Shown one piece after another: positions 42,861 through 51,221 of a stretch of 62,381 nt of DNA. Where the stretch lies: assembly GCA_949297185.1 (NCBI GenBank), contig CASFRM010000008.1, positions 1 to 62,381 of the forward strand, read 5' to 3'. The DNA is from an uncultured Pseudomonadota bacterium. Its GTDB lineage: Bacteria; Pseudomonadota; Alphaproteobacteria; RF32; CAG-239. The notes under the pieces were generated by a model. It had not been told where the DNA came from, made no database searches, and worked only from the letters and a program-made list of their open reading frames with translations. Positions within the stretch are counted from its first letter, which is position 1. Every line of letters starts with the position of its first letter. The translations under genes and the position numbers were made by a program.

Positions 42861-43046
42861 TTATTCTGCTGTTTTTTGTGTTACAACTTCACGACCATCG
42901 TATTGACCGCATTTCGGGCAAACATTGTGAGGTCTTTTCAATTCACCGCAGTTGGGGCATTCCATATAAGAATTTGCCTTCAATGCATCGTGAGAACGGC
43001 GCATATCTCTGCGAGACTTTGATGTTTTCTTCTTTGGTGTAGCCAT
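42861..43046 (-). CDS. rpmF: 50S ribosomal protein L32
   Basis: The 61-residue protein has the L32 start ([18 protein letters not shown]) and a zinc ribbon, [18 protein letters not shown] (C-x2-C...C-x2-C). It lies between the DUF177 gene and plsX as usual. Confidence 0.97.
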   Translation of the reverse strand: MATPKKKTSKSRRDMRRSHDALKANSYMECPNCGELKRPHNVCPKCGQYDGREVVTQKTAE

Positions 43047-43195
43047 CTTTCCATACTCTTTATTTAAAGTTATTCCAATTAGTTATCGGCATTTGTAAAC
43101 CATTTAGTTTTAAAAAGCAACTAAATAAATGCCAAATATTGCGAAATTCTTTTGCCCTTTTAATAAATATTTTTTGTTTTGGCAAGGCTTTTTTA

Positions 43196-43714
43196 CTATT
43201 TTTTTATTTTTTTGAGAATCGAAAACGGATTGGCCTTGATTGTGGTTTCTTCATCAAACTCGGATTTGAAATTAAATACCTCGCCTTCTTGTCTTGGAAA
43301 ATCATCAAGCTCTAAAGCCAATTGCTCCAAAGCGATTGCTCCTAAATCTATACCGCCGTCTTTTAAGCTATCAATTATCTCGTCATCAATATCAAATTCT
43401 TCTTCGACCACCGCGGCCGGTTTGAGAGAGGTATCAAACTTAACCTCAAAGTCTATATCATACGGACGAACAAAATGCTCTAATGACACTACACTTATAT
43501 GCTCAATTTCGGCATGTATGCTCCCCCACACATTAAGAATACGCTCTTTACCATGCAACTGCACATTGATTTCGCTTACAAAACTTTTAACTGCGGGAAC
43601 TTTCATCAACTCGGCAATGTATGTCAAATCTTCTTTTGAAGCTTTGAGATTATATTTTTGAACCGATTGTTTAATATCCTCAAGTTTTAGGGGGTAAGAA
43701 AAATTTTTTTGCAT
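43196..43714 (-). CDS. DUF177 (YceD) family protein
   Basis: The 172-residue protein is the YceD/DUF177 protein that precedes rpmF across bacteria; the motif VDLGAIALEQLALELDDFPR is characteristic. YceD is implicated in 23S rRNA processing or assembly. It lies 150 bases upstream of rpmF on the minus strand. Confidence 0.88.
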   Translation of the reverse strand: MQKNFSYPLKLEDIKQSVQKYNLKASKEDLTYIAELMKVPAVKSFVSEINVQLHGKERILNVWGSIHAEIEHISVVSLEHFVRPYDIDFEVKFDTSLKPAAVVEEEFDIDDEIIDSLKDGGIDLGAIALEQLALELDDFPRQEGEVFNFKSEFDEETTIKANPFSILKKIKK

Positions 43715-43789
43715 TAATATTTTCCTTGTGTTATAGATGTTGAGTATTATTTCTTATCATAAAACGGATATAAACGCAAAGGTAATAAC

Positions 43790-44260
43790 ATGTCAACAAA
43801 CAAAATCTTATCTGTAATCTTTTGTTTTTCTTGCTTGACGGCTTGCACTTCGGCTAATCAAGAAAAGTGGTTTGTAACTCATACCGGCAATATGCCCTCA
43901 GAGGAAAGAATCGCCAAAGTAGAAAACGGAGATTCAAAAAATGAGGTTTTATCTTTGCTCGGGGCTCCGTCCAATGTGCCGTCTTTTGATGATAATACTT
44001 GGCTTTATATGTCTTCAGACATTAAAAGAGTGGCTTTCTTTAAACCAGAAGAAATTGAGCGCAATATTCTGGTAATCAACTTCAATAAAGATGACAAGGT
44101 TACTAAAATTACCAGACTAACTAAAGAAGACGGTAAAAATATTACCCCATCGAGAGCCAAAACCGAGGTTAAGGGACAGGAACAAGGCTTCTTTAGAAAA
44201 TACTTCGGCGGCGTCGGACAATATAACCCGTTTGCCGGACAGAATCGCGGCGGACTTTAG
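43790..44260 (+). CDS. bamE: Outer membrane assembly lipoprotein BamE
   Basis: BamE is a small lipoprotein of the BAM complex that inserts outer-membrane barrels. The 156-residue protein has a lipoprotein signal (ILSVIFCFSCLTACTS) and the SmpA/OmlA core: RIAKVENGDSKNEVLSLLGAPSNVPSFDDNTWLYMSSD. It ends in a Gly/Asn-rich tail (QYNPFAGQNRGGL). It is divergent from the DUF177 gene, and its stop overlaps trmJ's by 4 bases. Confidence 0.9.
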   Translation: MSTNKILSVIFCFSCLTACTSANQEKWFVTHTGNMPSEERIAKVENGDSKNEVLSLLGAPSNVPSFDDNTWLYMSSDIKRVAFFKPEEIERNILVINFNKDDKVTKITRLTKEDGKNITPSRAKTEVKGQEQGFFRKYFGGVGQYNPFAGQNRGGL

Positions 44261-45000
44261 TCTTTTTTCTCACCTAAATAGTTAATTATCCCGTATAAGG
44301 TGTTGAGCTCTTGTTCCGTAAGTTCGGAACGGGTGAATATATTGCGTAAGTTAATAACCAATTTTTCTCTTTTTTGCTCATCACTATAGTTGGCAAATTG
44401 AGACAGCTTGCTCTCAAGGTGTTTGCAGAACAACAAAACCTTTTCTTTAGGTGCTATTTGGCTATGATTGGTTACCAGCTCTCCCGGTCTTAGATCTATC
44501 GTTTGTTTGTAGTACTCGTAGCCAATTAACAATACTGCTTGCGACAGATTGAGCGAACAGTGCTCAGGATTAAGCGGAACATTTATTATTCCGTCAGCCA
44601 AACATATATCCTCGTTACGCAACCCCGTACGCTCAGGACCAAACATAATACCACACCTTGCACCTTGGTTGATGTGTTTGAACATCTCGCAGGCACCGGC
44701 TGAGGCATCAAGCACCAACTTGGTCTGGTCGCGATGTCTGGCGGTTGAGGCCAAGACATATTGCAAATCACCGATTGCTTCCAAGGTGGAAGAATAAACT
44801 TTGGCTTGCTCTAAAATTTCTTCGGAATTTGATGAGGCGGCTCTGGCTTTGGCCGATAGATGATCTTCTCGGGGATTTACCAACCTCAATTCTTTTAAGG
44901 CACAATTTTTCATGGCACGGGCAGCCATGCCTACATTTTCACATAGCTGAGGCTCTACCAATATAACGCATGGTGCTTGATTAGTACTATTGTTTGTCAC
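44257..45000 (-). CDS. trmJ: tRNA Cm32/Um32 methyltransferase TrmJ
   Basis: This SPOUT-class enzyme methylates the 2'-OH of position 32 in tRNAs. The SPOUT knot is visible: CVILVEPQLCENVGMAARAMKNCAL near the N-terminus and CGIMFGPERTGL...IINVPLNPEHCSLNLSQAV in the knot. At 247 residues it is full length. It starts with GTG and overlaps the end of the upstream exported-protein gene by 14 bases. Confidence 0.9.
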   Translation of the reverse strand: MTNNSTNQAPCVILVEPQLCENVGMAARAMKNCALKELRLVNPREDHLSAKARAASSNSEEILEQAKVYSSTLEAIGDLQYVLASTARHRDQTKLVLDASAGACEMFKHINQGARCGIMFGPERTGLRNEDICLADGIINVPLNPEHCSLNLSQAVLLIGYEYYKQTIDLRPGELVTNHSQIAPKEKVLLFCKHLESKLSQFANYSDEQKREKLVINLRNIFTRSELTEQELNTLYGIINYLGEKKD

Positions 45001-45538
45001 TTTGAGTGCTTTCTCTATCTTTGTCTTTGACTATATTAATTTGGGCTTTTTCAAAAAGAAACTTTTCCATATCACTGTCGCTTGCGGTGTTTATCTTCGG
45101 ACGGCTAACTTCAGCTTCTGCCTGAGCTGCGGCACTCTCATCTCCACCAGAAACTAAAACTTCCCGCCTTTTTTGAATTCTGGCGGCAGAATCCATAGCC
45201 CCTAAAAATAACTTACGATCTTTTACGGTTTGTTTTCTTACCGACATATGGACATCATCTCTGGCATCACTGTCAATTTCGGCTTTTTGCTCTGCAGTCA
45301 TGACCGTAGGAGGAACTTCTTCGGCTAACATGGCATCTAATTCGGCATTTATTTGTTGCCTTTTTAGGATATCTTGATTTGATTTTGTTACTTTTTCGGC
45401 GGCTGAAGATGAAACCGATGATTTAGCAACAGTTTCTTTCGGCATCGCAACATTGTTTGCGCGTCCGAACATCTGCGCCTGAGTTGCAGCGGTAAAAAAA
45501 ACAATTAGCGTCAACGCAAGAAGTATTTTGGCTTTCAT
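44987..45538 (-). CDS. Exported charged protein of unknown function
   Basis: The 183-residue product has a signal peptide (MKAKILLALTLIVFFTAATQAQ), then a highly charged, predominantly helical mature part rich in Ala, Glu, Lys and Gln. No cysteines or motif I recognise. AAGGAA precedes the ATG. It lies 9 bases after the next upstream gene and overlaps trmJ, so the three genes form an operon. Confidence 0.6.
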   Translation of the reverse strand: MKAKILLALTLIVFFTAATQAQMFGRANNVAMPKETVAKSSVSSSAAEKVTKSNQDILKRQQINAELDAMLAEEVPPTVMTAEQKAEIDSDARDDVHMSVRKQTVKDRKLFLGAMDSAARIQKRREVLVSGGDESAAAQAEAEVSRPKINTASDSDMEKFLFEKAQINIVKDKDRESTQSDKQ

Positions 45539-45547
45539 GTCTTTTCC

Positions 45548-46255
45548 TTAATCTCTGTTGATTAAATCAATACTGTTGAAAAGCACATTTTCCATATCAA
45601 GTCCTGACTGATCTTCGACTACATCCAAAAAGCCGGAGAACATGGTATCAAACGGATTGTTTTGATGTCCGAGACCATTATACGCGTCGCGTAATTCATC
45701 AGAATAATCACTTAAGAAATTTTGGAACTTATTATCGTAACTTTCGGGAATTTTGTAGCCCAAATTACGTAAGTGCTGAACCATTACATTCATGTTATGA
45801 TTGTTGACTTCCGGAGCTAACATTTCTTGACCGTAAGCCGTGCCGTAAGTTGTAACCTCGCCGGTGTAATCAAGTTTGCCAAAGCTACCAGAACCTCTCC
45901 ATGCATCGGCTTGCGGAGCCTTGGATGGACCTCTGTTGGCACGCAGTAAATTGCGTTTGGCATTGGGATTATTATTTATGGTTTTTACCATAACTCCGGT
46001 CTTGGCATTACCGGCAGAATCTATGGCCGGCACAAAAACCGGTGCTTCGGCATCAGCATTGATTGCTTTATATTTGATAGAAGGAATATTTACCCGTTGC
46101 TCTTGATTGCGCCTTACTCTGGCTACCCCGCCAGATGATGACATGGCAGCATCAAAATCTGCCGTATCCCAAGGACTTGCCGGAAGCTGAGCTAAAGCTT
46201 CTCCTGCAGTTAAAATACCTAAGGTTCCGAGACAAGCTATTAACAATTTCCGCAT
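45548..46255 (-). CDS. Exported protein of unknown function, 235 residues
   Basis: The product has a signal peptide (MRKLLIACLGTLGILTAGEALAQ) followed by an Asn/Gly/Ser-rich region, a short Tyr-containing part (GTAYGQEMLAPEVNNHN) and a helical C-terminus (SDELRDAYNGLGHQ...VVEDQSGLDMENVLFNSIDL). GAGGA precedes the ATG. I do not recognise it. It starts the three-gene operon that ends with trmJ. Confidence 0.6.
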   Translation of the reverse strand: MRKLLIACLGTLGILTAGEALAQLPASPWDTADFDAAMSSSGGVARVRRNQEQRVNIPSIKYKAINADAEAPVFVPAIDSAGNAKTGVMVKTINNNPNAKRNLLRANRGPSKAPQADAWRGSGSFGKLDYTGEVTTYGTAYGQEMLAPEVNNHNMNVMVQHLRNLGYKIPESYDNKFQNFLSDYSDELRDAYNGLGHQNNPFDTMFSGFLDVVEDQSGLDMENVLFNSIDLINRD

Positions 46256-46330
46256 GGCACAATCCTCCGGATAATTATCCTATTAATTTAATATTATCAT
46301 AAAACTGTGGTCGATTGTATTACAAAATTG

Positions 46331-46999
46331 TTATATTTTACTTAATTTTTTATTTTTAAGTTCTGCTATCTCTTTTTCCAGTTCTTTTAGCTTTTTCTCT
46401 AAGGGATCGATATCCTGCGCCGAGGTTCCGTAAGCAACAAATTGTGCTTTTTGTTTTTTGCTTTTATCAACAACACGACCAGGAACACCAACTACCGTCT
46501 GATTTTCGGCAACATCTTTTAATATTACGGCATTGGCCCCGATTTTTACATTGGCTCCTATGGTTATGGGACCCAATATTTTGGCTCCGGCGCCGATAAT
46601 AACACTGTCTTTTATGGTCGGGTGCCTTTTTTGCAGTCTTTTACCGTTTGCGTCAAAAACGGTAGTACCGCCCAAAGTAACTCCGTGATACATGGTTACA
46701 TTGTTGCCGATTTCGGAAGTTTCACCAATAACAACACCCATACCGTGGTCAATAAAGAATCCCTTGCCTATCTTTGCTGCCGGATGTATTTCAATTCCGG
46801 TAAGAAATCGCATGAATTGGGATAAAGCCCGGGCGGTCAGTCTAAAGCCTTTGCGCCATAACCAATGGTTTAGGCGATATGCGGTTACGGCATGAAAACC
46901 CGATGATAACAAAATGACTTGAAACTTGCTCGATGTGGCTGGGTCGCGGGCAATTACCGCCGATATGTCTTGAAGAATTATCTTGAATTTTGAAATCAT
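46331..46999 (-). CDS. cysE: Serine O-acetyltransferase
   Basis: CysE makes O-acetylserine, the substrate for cysteine synthesis. The 222-residue protein has the left-handed beta-helix with hexapeptide repeats and the catalytic blocks [44 protein letters not shown] and [23 protein letters not shown]. It is the short alphaproteobacterial form. A coiled C-terminal tail ([18 protein letters not shown]) could mediate oligomerisation. AAGGAA precedes the ATG. Confidence 0.93.
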   Translation of the reverse strand: MISKFKIILQDISAVIARDPATSSKFQVILLSSGFHAVTAYRLNHWLWRKGFRLTARALSQFMRFLTGIEIHPAAKIGKGFFIDHGMGVVIGETSEIGNNVTMYHGVTLGGTTVFDANGKRLQKRHPTIKDSVIIGAGAKILGPITIGANVKIGANAVILKDVAENQTVVGVPGRVVDKSKKQKAQFVAYGTSAQDIDPLEKKLKELEKEIAELKNKKLSKI

Positions 47000-47090
47000 T
47001 TTGTGCTACATTCCTTCAAAAATTAACTTTTTGTAGAGAGTATAGTGTTATATTTGCTACAAAACAACTATCTTTTGGGTTAATAACATT

Positions 47091-47879
47091 ATGACAGAAG
47101 TACTTTTTAACGGGCATGCCGGCAGACTTGAGGGACGCTATCACCAAAGCGAAAACCCTGCCGCGCCGATTGCCTTGATTTTGCACCCACACCCGCAATA
47201 TGGCGGAACTATGAATAATAAAGTAGTTTACACCTTGTTCAGCGTATTTCAAAATTTGGGATTTTCGGTGTTGAGATTTAATTTTCGCAGCGTCGGCCGC
47301 TCTCAAGGTGCATTTGAAGACGGTCCGGGAGAACTTTCCGATGCTACCGTAGCATTGGATTGGCTGCAAACAATGAATCCCGAAGCCAGACAATGCTGGG
47401 TTGCCGGATATTCGTTCGGAGCTTGGATCGGATTGCAACTTTTGATGCGCCGTCCCGATATTAATAATTTTATCGCCGTTTCTCCGCCGGCAAACGAAAA
47501 AGATTTTTCTTTCTTGGCTCCTTGCCCAACATCGGGATTGATTACACAAGGCATAGCCGACGAGATTGTTACCCCGTCAAGCGTTGCTTCAATGGTAAAA
47601 AAACTTAACACACAACGTAATGTTTCGGTTGATTTTGCAATGGTTGAAGGAGCCGACCACATGTATAACAACCATTTGGTAGATTTGTATAAAATTGCCG
47701 GACATTACATTATTGATGCGATGAAACGCAAAGCTCCGACTCGGAAAAGACGCGGCAGACGCAGAAAATCCGAGATTGATAACGAGGATGAAGTATTATT
47801 GTTGGAAACAGAAGTCGAAAATGATAACGACGACTTTGATGAAGCCGACAGCAACGACGATTTCGATGATGAAGAATAG
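47091..47879 (+). CDS. Alpha/beta hydrolase with a charged C-terminal tail
   Basis: Residues 1-215 form an alpha/beta hydrolase: an N-terminal strand pair (LFNGHAGRLEGRYHQSE), the oxyanion region HPHPQYGGTMNNKVVYTL, nucleophile Ser in AGYSFGAWIG, and His in the GADHMYNNH end. The substrate is unknown. Residues ~216-262 are unlike the family: a basic block RKRRGRRRK then a long acidic run (EDEVLLLETEVENDNDDFDEADSNDDFDDEE). The tail may tether it to RNA, DNA or a protein partner. Confidence 0.78.
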   Translation: MTEVLFNGHAGRLEGRYHQSENPAAPIALILHPHPQYGGTMNNKVVYTLFSVFQNLGFSVLRFNFRSVGRSQGAFEDGPGELSDATVALDWLQTMNPEARQCWVAGYSFGAWIGLQLLMRRPDINNFIAVSPPANEKDFSFLAPCPTSGLITQGIADEIVTPSSVASMVKKLNTQRNVSVDFAMVEGADHMYNNHLVDLYKIAGHYIIDAMKRKAPTRKRRGRRRKSEIDNEDEVLLLETEVENDNDDFDEADSNDDFDDEE

Positions 47880-47912
47880 AAAAAAGCCCGCAAATACTGC
47901 GGGCTTTTTTAT
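47880..47912. terminator. Bidirectional terminator
   Basis: AAAAAGCCCGCA and TGCGGGCTTTTT form a 12-bp stem. It lies between the hydrolase and RHH genes. Confidence 0.92.
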
Positions 47913-48115
47913 TGGTTTTTAAGCTCTTTCAAAATGTAAATTCTAATAGCACTGGAAAGATTTGAGACTTTTTTGTTACTATCAATCTCGGTGACCAATT
48001 CATTAACACTCTTATGTTTTATAAGAGCAATGCGCTTTAGCTCGTGCAAAAACTCGTCTTCGAGGCAAATACTGGTTGAGTGCCGACCGGCAATTACTAC
48101 CGATATTTTTTTCAT
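47909..48115 (-). CDS. Ribbon-helix-helix domain protein
   Basis: The 68-residue protein resembles the RHH domain proteins that follow sspB in alphaproteobacteria: an N-terminal strand (MKKISVVIAGRHSTSICLEDEFLHELKRIALIKHKSVNELVTEID) and a second helix (SSAIRIYILKELK). Such proteins bind DNA as dimers. It overlaps the sspB end by 4 bases (48112-48115) and is its downstream operon partner. Confidence 0.82.
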   Translation of the reverse strand: MKKISVVIAGRHSTSICLEDEFLHELKRIALIKHKSVNELVTEIDSNKKVSNLSSAIRIYILKELKNQ

Positions 48116-48579
48116 TTGTTTTTTCTCAAAGAATCTATTGAAACTACCTCTGCCGAACCACCGGATACTTTTTTGGCCTCGGGCTCGGATAGCTGAGCCT
48201 CACCGTCTTTGTCCTCAGATGCTTCTTCCATATGGCCAAAACTTAGAGCAAAACGAGCATACGGGTCGGCAAAATAGGTTATGGCTTCGTAGGGAATTCT
48301 TAAGGTTTGCGGAACTCCGCCAAAACTTAAATCAACTTCGAAATACTCCTCCGACAACATCAGATTGGCAAATTGATGCTGCAAAACGATGGTCATATTC
48401 TCAGGGTATTGGTTTAGCAAATCTGAGCTCATTCTGACATCGGGGTGATTGGTCTTGAACGATATATAAAAATGGTTTTCGCCGGGGAGCCCCTCTTCCG
48501 CGGCTATTTTCAGCGCTTCGATTACCACATGTTTGAGCGATAATTCTACCAGTTTATCGTAATTAATACCATCGTTCAT
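48112..48579 (-). CDS. sspB: ClpXP specificity-enhancing factor SspB (alphaproteobacterial)
   Basis: SspB binds the ssrA degradation tag and delivers tagged proteins to ClpXP. The 155-residue product from ATG 48579 (AAC GAT GGT next; GGAG upstream) has the SspB fold: YDKLVELSLKHVVIEALKIAAEEGLPGENHFYISFKTNHPDVRMS, then EEYFEVDLSFGGVPQTLRIPYEAITYFADPYARFALSF. Its flexible acidic tail ends in a short basic patch. The tagging RNA ssrA lies just upstream on the same strand, so adaptor and tag are neighbours. The longer frame to 48675 would run into ssrA and is not real. Confidence 0.92.
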   Translation of the reverse strand: MNDGINYDKLVELSLKHVVIEALKIAAEEGLPGENHFYISFKTNHPDVRMSSDLLNQYPENMTIVLQHQFANLMLSEEYFEVDLSFGGVPQTLRIPYEAITYFADPYARFALSFGHMEEASEDKDGEAQLSEPEAKKVSGGSAEVVSIDSLRKNK

Positions 48580-48591
48580 TAAATTTCTCCA

Positions 48592-48625
48592 TAAAAACAG
48601 GGCTTTCCTGTTGCTAGGTAAGCCC
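48592..48625 (-). terminator. Terminator of ssrA
   Basis: On the minus strand, GGGCTT..ACCTA..AGG..AAGCCC is followed by TGTTTTTA, just before sspB. Confidence 0.75.
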
Positions 48626-48898
48626 CCAACCCCACTTAAAGCACTCCATGGCCTTAAGAATTTATTGTGTTGCAACTACCAATTAGGCAGCGATAGCAAC
48701 AGGAGCTACGTTATTATCGTTAGCATTCATTTTAATTTGAACCGATAACGGTGGTATCTAACCGAACACAGCTTACCCATCTTTACTATACCCTGTCAAA
48801 CCTGTATCGCCCCCGTAAAAATTGTACTGGTGGAGGCGCCGGGTACTGCCCCCGGGTCCAAAGCATCTATTTCATAGAGCCTCTAGTGTCATAGTCGT
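48600..48898 (-). ncRNA. ssrA: Two-piece (circularly permuted) tmRNA
   Basis: Transcribed leftwards, the acceptor piece comes first and ends CGCCTCCACCA (CCA at 48828-48830). The coding piece starts GGGGGCG at 48814. These ends pair over 7 bp as the tRNA-like acceptor stem, with a 13-base spacer to be removed. The coding piece begins GGGGGCGATACAGG and carries the tag reading frame ANDNNVAPVAIAA-stop at 48683-48724. It is typical of alphaproteobacterial tags ending in AA for ClpXP. Outer ends are approximate. The tag fits the adjacent SspB adaptor. Confidence 0.93.
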
Positions 48899-49040
48899 TA
48901 AAACCGACAGCTAGTAATATAATACCTCTACAGCGAAAAAGCAACAAAAATTCTTGTCTCTTCTTTGTGGAAAAACAACTTTTGTAATATTTATTTTTAA
49001 CTTTGATATATGATTGTAAAAAAATTAGGAGTCTTTTATC

Positions 49041-49601
49041 ATGACTAAAATTGCAATCTGGTGTCGCCATGAGGGTGACAATATCATCGGAATCGGAGAA
49101 AACATTCCTTGGCATGTATCTTCTGATTTTAAGCGGTTTCGCCGTATTACCGAAAATATGAGCATTGTATGCGGGCAAACTACTTATGAAAGCTTTCCTA
49201 ACCGTACTTTGCCGAATCGCAAGATTTATGTGTTGACTTTTGATGAACATTATGAAGTTTCGGATAAAGAAAATCATTTTGTGGTTAATGATGCAAACGA
49301 GCTGAGAGATTTGGAAGAACCATTGTATATTTGCGGCGGAGCCAGCATATATAAGCTATTTATGAAGAAAATGCCGCCGGAAATCGTGGTCGACAGTTGC
49401 TATAAGGGAGAGCTTAACCCCGAACTTAAAGGGCAACCGGTTGATATCAGTGAATGTATGGAAAGAATAAAAAAAGATTACTGGCAAATTTCGCCGGATT
49501 ATGATGAAGACAACATCGTAACAACTATCAAAATTAAAAAAGGCGAATTTATTCCGCAAGAGATATTAAAACATATTACTTTTGCTATTATTAATCGTTA
49601 A
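49041..49601 (+). CDS. folA: Dihydrofolate reductase
   Basis: This enzyme regenerates tetrahydrofolate with NADPH. The 186-residue protein has the substrate-side segment [18 protein letters not shown] (Trp and the active-site Asp), the NADPH part [22 protein letters not shown], and [11 protein letters not shown]. It starts with ATG 49041 (AGGAG site) and is followed 13 bases later by thyA. Confidence 0.92.
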   Translation: MTKIAIWCRHEGDNIIGIGENIPWHVSSDFKRFRRITENMSIVCGQTTYESFPNRTLPNRKIYVLTFDEHYEVSDKENHFVVNDANELRDLEEPLYICGGASIYKLFMKKMPPEIVVDSCYKGELNPELKGQPVDISECMERIKKDYWQISPDYDEDNIVTTIKIKKGEFIPQEILKHITFAIINR

Positions 49602-49614
49602 AAAAGGAGTTGTT

Positions 49615-50403
49615 ATGAAACAGTATTTAGATTTGTTGCAAGACATTTTAGACAACGGACAAGATGCAGACAACCGTACCGGCATTTACGCCAGAAAAGT
49701 TTTCGGAAGGCAAATGCGTTTTGATTTGAGCAAAGGATTTCCTTTGGTTACAACCAAAAAAGTTTATTTGCGCGCCATAATCCATGAATTGATATGGTTG
49801 TTGTCGGGCAATACCAACATAAAATATTTGCACGACAATAATGTTACAATCTGGGACGAATGGGCAGATGAGAACGGTGATTTGGGACCGGTCTACGGAC
49901 ATCAGTGGAGAAACTTTAATTCGCAAGGAATTGATCAAATAAAAGATGTAATCGAGCGTATAAAGAAAAATCCGCAAGACCGCAGATTGATTGTCACAGC
50001 ATGGAATCCGGCTCAAATTGACGAAATGGCCTTGCCTCCTTGTCACTGTTTCTTTCAGTTTGATGTAACACCGGACGGTAAGCTTAACTGCCAATTATAT
50101 CAGAGAAGTTGCGATATGTTCCTGGGTGTGCCTTTTAATATTGCTTCTTATGCTTTATTAACTATGATGATTGCTCAGGTTTGCGGACTTAAAGCCGGAG
50201 AATTTGTGCACACCTTAGGTAATGCTCACATTTACTCAAATCACTTTGAGCAAGTAAAATTGCAGCTATCACGCAAGCCTTATCCGCTGCCGGAAATGAA
50301 AATTAATCCCAATGTTAAAAACATTGATGATTTTAGGTTTGAAGACTTTGAACTGGTTAACTATCAGTGCCATCCGACCATTAAAGGCGATGTAGCTGTT
50401 TAG
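49615..50403 (+). CDS. thyA: Thymidylate synthase ThyA
   Basis: ThyA makes dTMP from dUMP and methylene-THF, yielding dihydrofolate for the adjacent DHFR. From ATG 49615 (GGAGTTG site) it has 262 residues, with the catalytic Cys143 ([10 protein letters not shown]), [19 protein letters not shown] and the C-terminal KGDVAV. The usual order is thyA-folA; here folA comes first. Confidence 0.95.
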   Translation: MKQYLDLLQDILDNGQDADNRTGIYARKVFGRQMRFDLSKGFPLVTTKKVYLRAIIHELIWLLSGNTNIKYLHDNNVTIWDEWADENGDLGPVYGHQWRNFNSQGIDQIKDVIERIKKNPQDRRLIVTAWNPAQIDEMALPPCHCFFQFDVTPDGKLNCQLYQRSCDMFLGVPFNIASYALLTMMIAQVCGLKAGEFVHTLGNAHIYSNHFEQVKLQLSRKPYPLPEMKINPNVKNIDDFRFEDFELVNYQCHPTIKGDVAV

Positions 50404-50427
50404 AAATCAGTGAAACGGAAACTCCTT

Positions 50428-50466
50428 AACATGTGGCAACTTTTGCGGTTGTCACATGTTTTTTTA
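50428..50466 (+). terminator. Terminator of thyA
   Basis: AACATGTG..CAAC and GTTG..CACATGTT form a long stem followed by TTTTTT. Confidence 0.88.
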
Positions 50467-50474
50467 TAGAAATA

Positions 50475-50515
50475 AAGCCGGTGCTCTTATCACAAGAGGG
50501 CCGGCTTACTTTTTG
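50475..50515 (+). terminator. Second hairpin, terminator-like
   Basis: AAGCCGG..GCTCTT and AAGAG..CCGGCTT pair, followed by ACTTTTT. It may define a short RNA ending here or be a back-up terminator. Confidence 0.6.
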
Positions 50516-50534
50516 AGAAAATAGCAAAAGAATT

Positions 50535-50577
50535 AATGCTCAGCCTTGCTTCACAACAAAAGCAGAGCATTTTTTTT
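50535..50577 (+). terminator. Third hairpin, terminator-like
   Basis: AATGCTC and GAGCATT with an inner GCTT/AAGC pairing are followed by TTTTTTT. It lies just before the tandem modules. Confidence 0.6.
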
Positions 50578-50580
50578 GAA

Positions 50581-50672
50581 AACAGAGGGAAATCGGGGTC
50601 GGTGTACTTCGGTACTTCGACTTTCCTAAGGTAGAATTCCGTGACGCACGCCCGAAATGATTTCCCTCCGTT
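50581..50672. ncRNA. Structured RNA module 1 of a tandem pair
   Basis: A 61-nt core (50594-50654) begins CGGGGTCGG and ends CACGCCCG. Within it GTCG...CGAC encloses GTAC-TTCG-GTAC, CGTG-ACG-CACG forms a second hairpin, and CGGG/CCCG close the multiloop. Around the core, GAGGGAAATC (50585-50594) pairs with GATTTCCCTC (50659-50668), extended by AAC/GTT. The coding strand is unknown. No protein start follows for more than 500 bases on either side. The family is not recognised. Confidence 0.7.
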
Positions 50673-50683
50673 ATATTGTTAAA

Positions 50684-50777
50684 TTAAGAGAAGGTGTCGG
50701 GGTCGGTGTACTTCGGTACTTCGACTTTCCTAAGGTAGAATTCCGTGACGCACGCCCGTAATAACACCTTCCCTTAA
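50684..50777. ncRNA. Structured RNA module 2 of a tandem pair
   Basis: The core (50698-50758) is identical in all 61 bases to module 1. Its outer stem is different in sequence but again complementary: AAGGTGT (50691-50697) with ACACCTT (50764-50770), extended by TTAAG/CTTAA. Identical loop with different but compensating stems is what selected RNA structure looks like. The modules are 104 bases apart, direct. Confidence 0.7.
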
Positions 50778-51221
50778 AAATAATTTCTAAAAAATATTTA
50801 ATGATGGTTTTGTATTAGCAGTTATTTTTATCGCTGTCAATATTTTTTTGGGTAAATTTGTCTTTTTTTGTGTGAACTATTGCAATGAACAATTTTAAAA
50901 TAAAAAACGAGAGGTTTGGTATCTCAAAAAAAAGATAATCAACCTCTCGAAACGCAAAAATACGAACAAAAGAGTGAAAGGGGGCTATCACAGCAGCCTT
51001 TCACTTTCTCCTTAATCATTAAAACTCGGGATTTTCAACCCTTGCTTTTGTGTTTTTCATGGACGGCAACTTTTCTGGACTGATTGCAAAATAAACAAAT
51101 CAGGTCGCCGTGTATATTTATATTATTATGGAATATATATAATTCAGCACAAATAATCTTTATTGGATTGCTTGTGTAATCTACTTTTTACAAACTGTCA
51201 ATCTTTTTTGTAAAATAGATC
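50778..51221. other. Gene-free region with three long inverted repeats
   Basis: No ORF is credible here. Three hairpins stand out: CGAGAGGTT/AACCTCTCG (50908-50916 and 50941-50949), AGTGAAAGG/CCTTTCACT (50973-50981 and 50997-51005, which on the minus strand is followed by CTTTTG and could terminate the helicase-like gene), and ACGGC..CTGATT/AATCAG..GCCGT (51063-51111). The rest is AT-rich. Confidence 0.5.

Noticed and set aside
48580..48675. Longer SspB start at 48675
   Set aside because: The extension would be encoded by ssrA sequence; ATG 48579 has a GGAG site and matches the family N-terminus.
48867..49277. Minus-strand protein opposite folA
   Set aside because: It is a shadow of folA in another frame and overlaps the ssrA acceptor piece.
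50594..50658. Hammerhead or twister ribozyme
   Set aside because: The conserved CUGAUGA and GAAA core of hammerheads is absent and no twister-type pairing can be drawn.
50594..50758. CRISPR array or integron attC sites from the two identical 61-base cores
   Set aside because: Only two copies, no regular spacer unit, no cas or integrase gene, and no RYYYAAC/GTTRRRY ends. The spacer between cores is itself structured.
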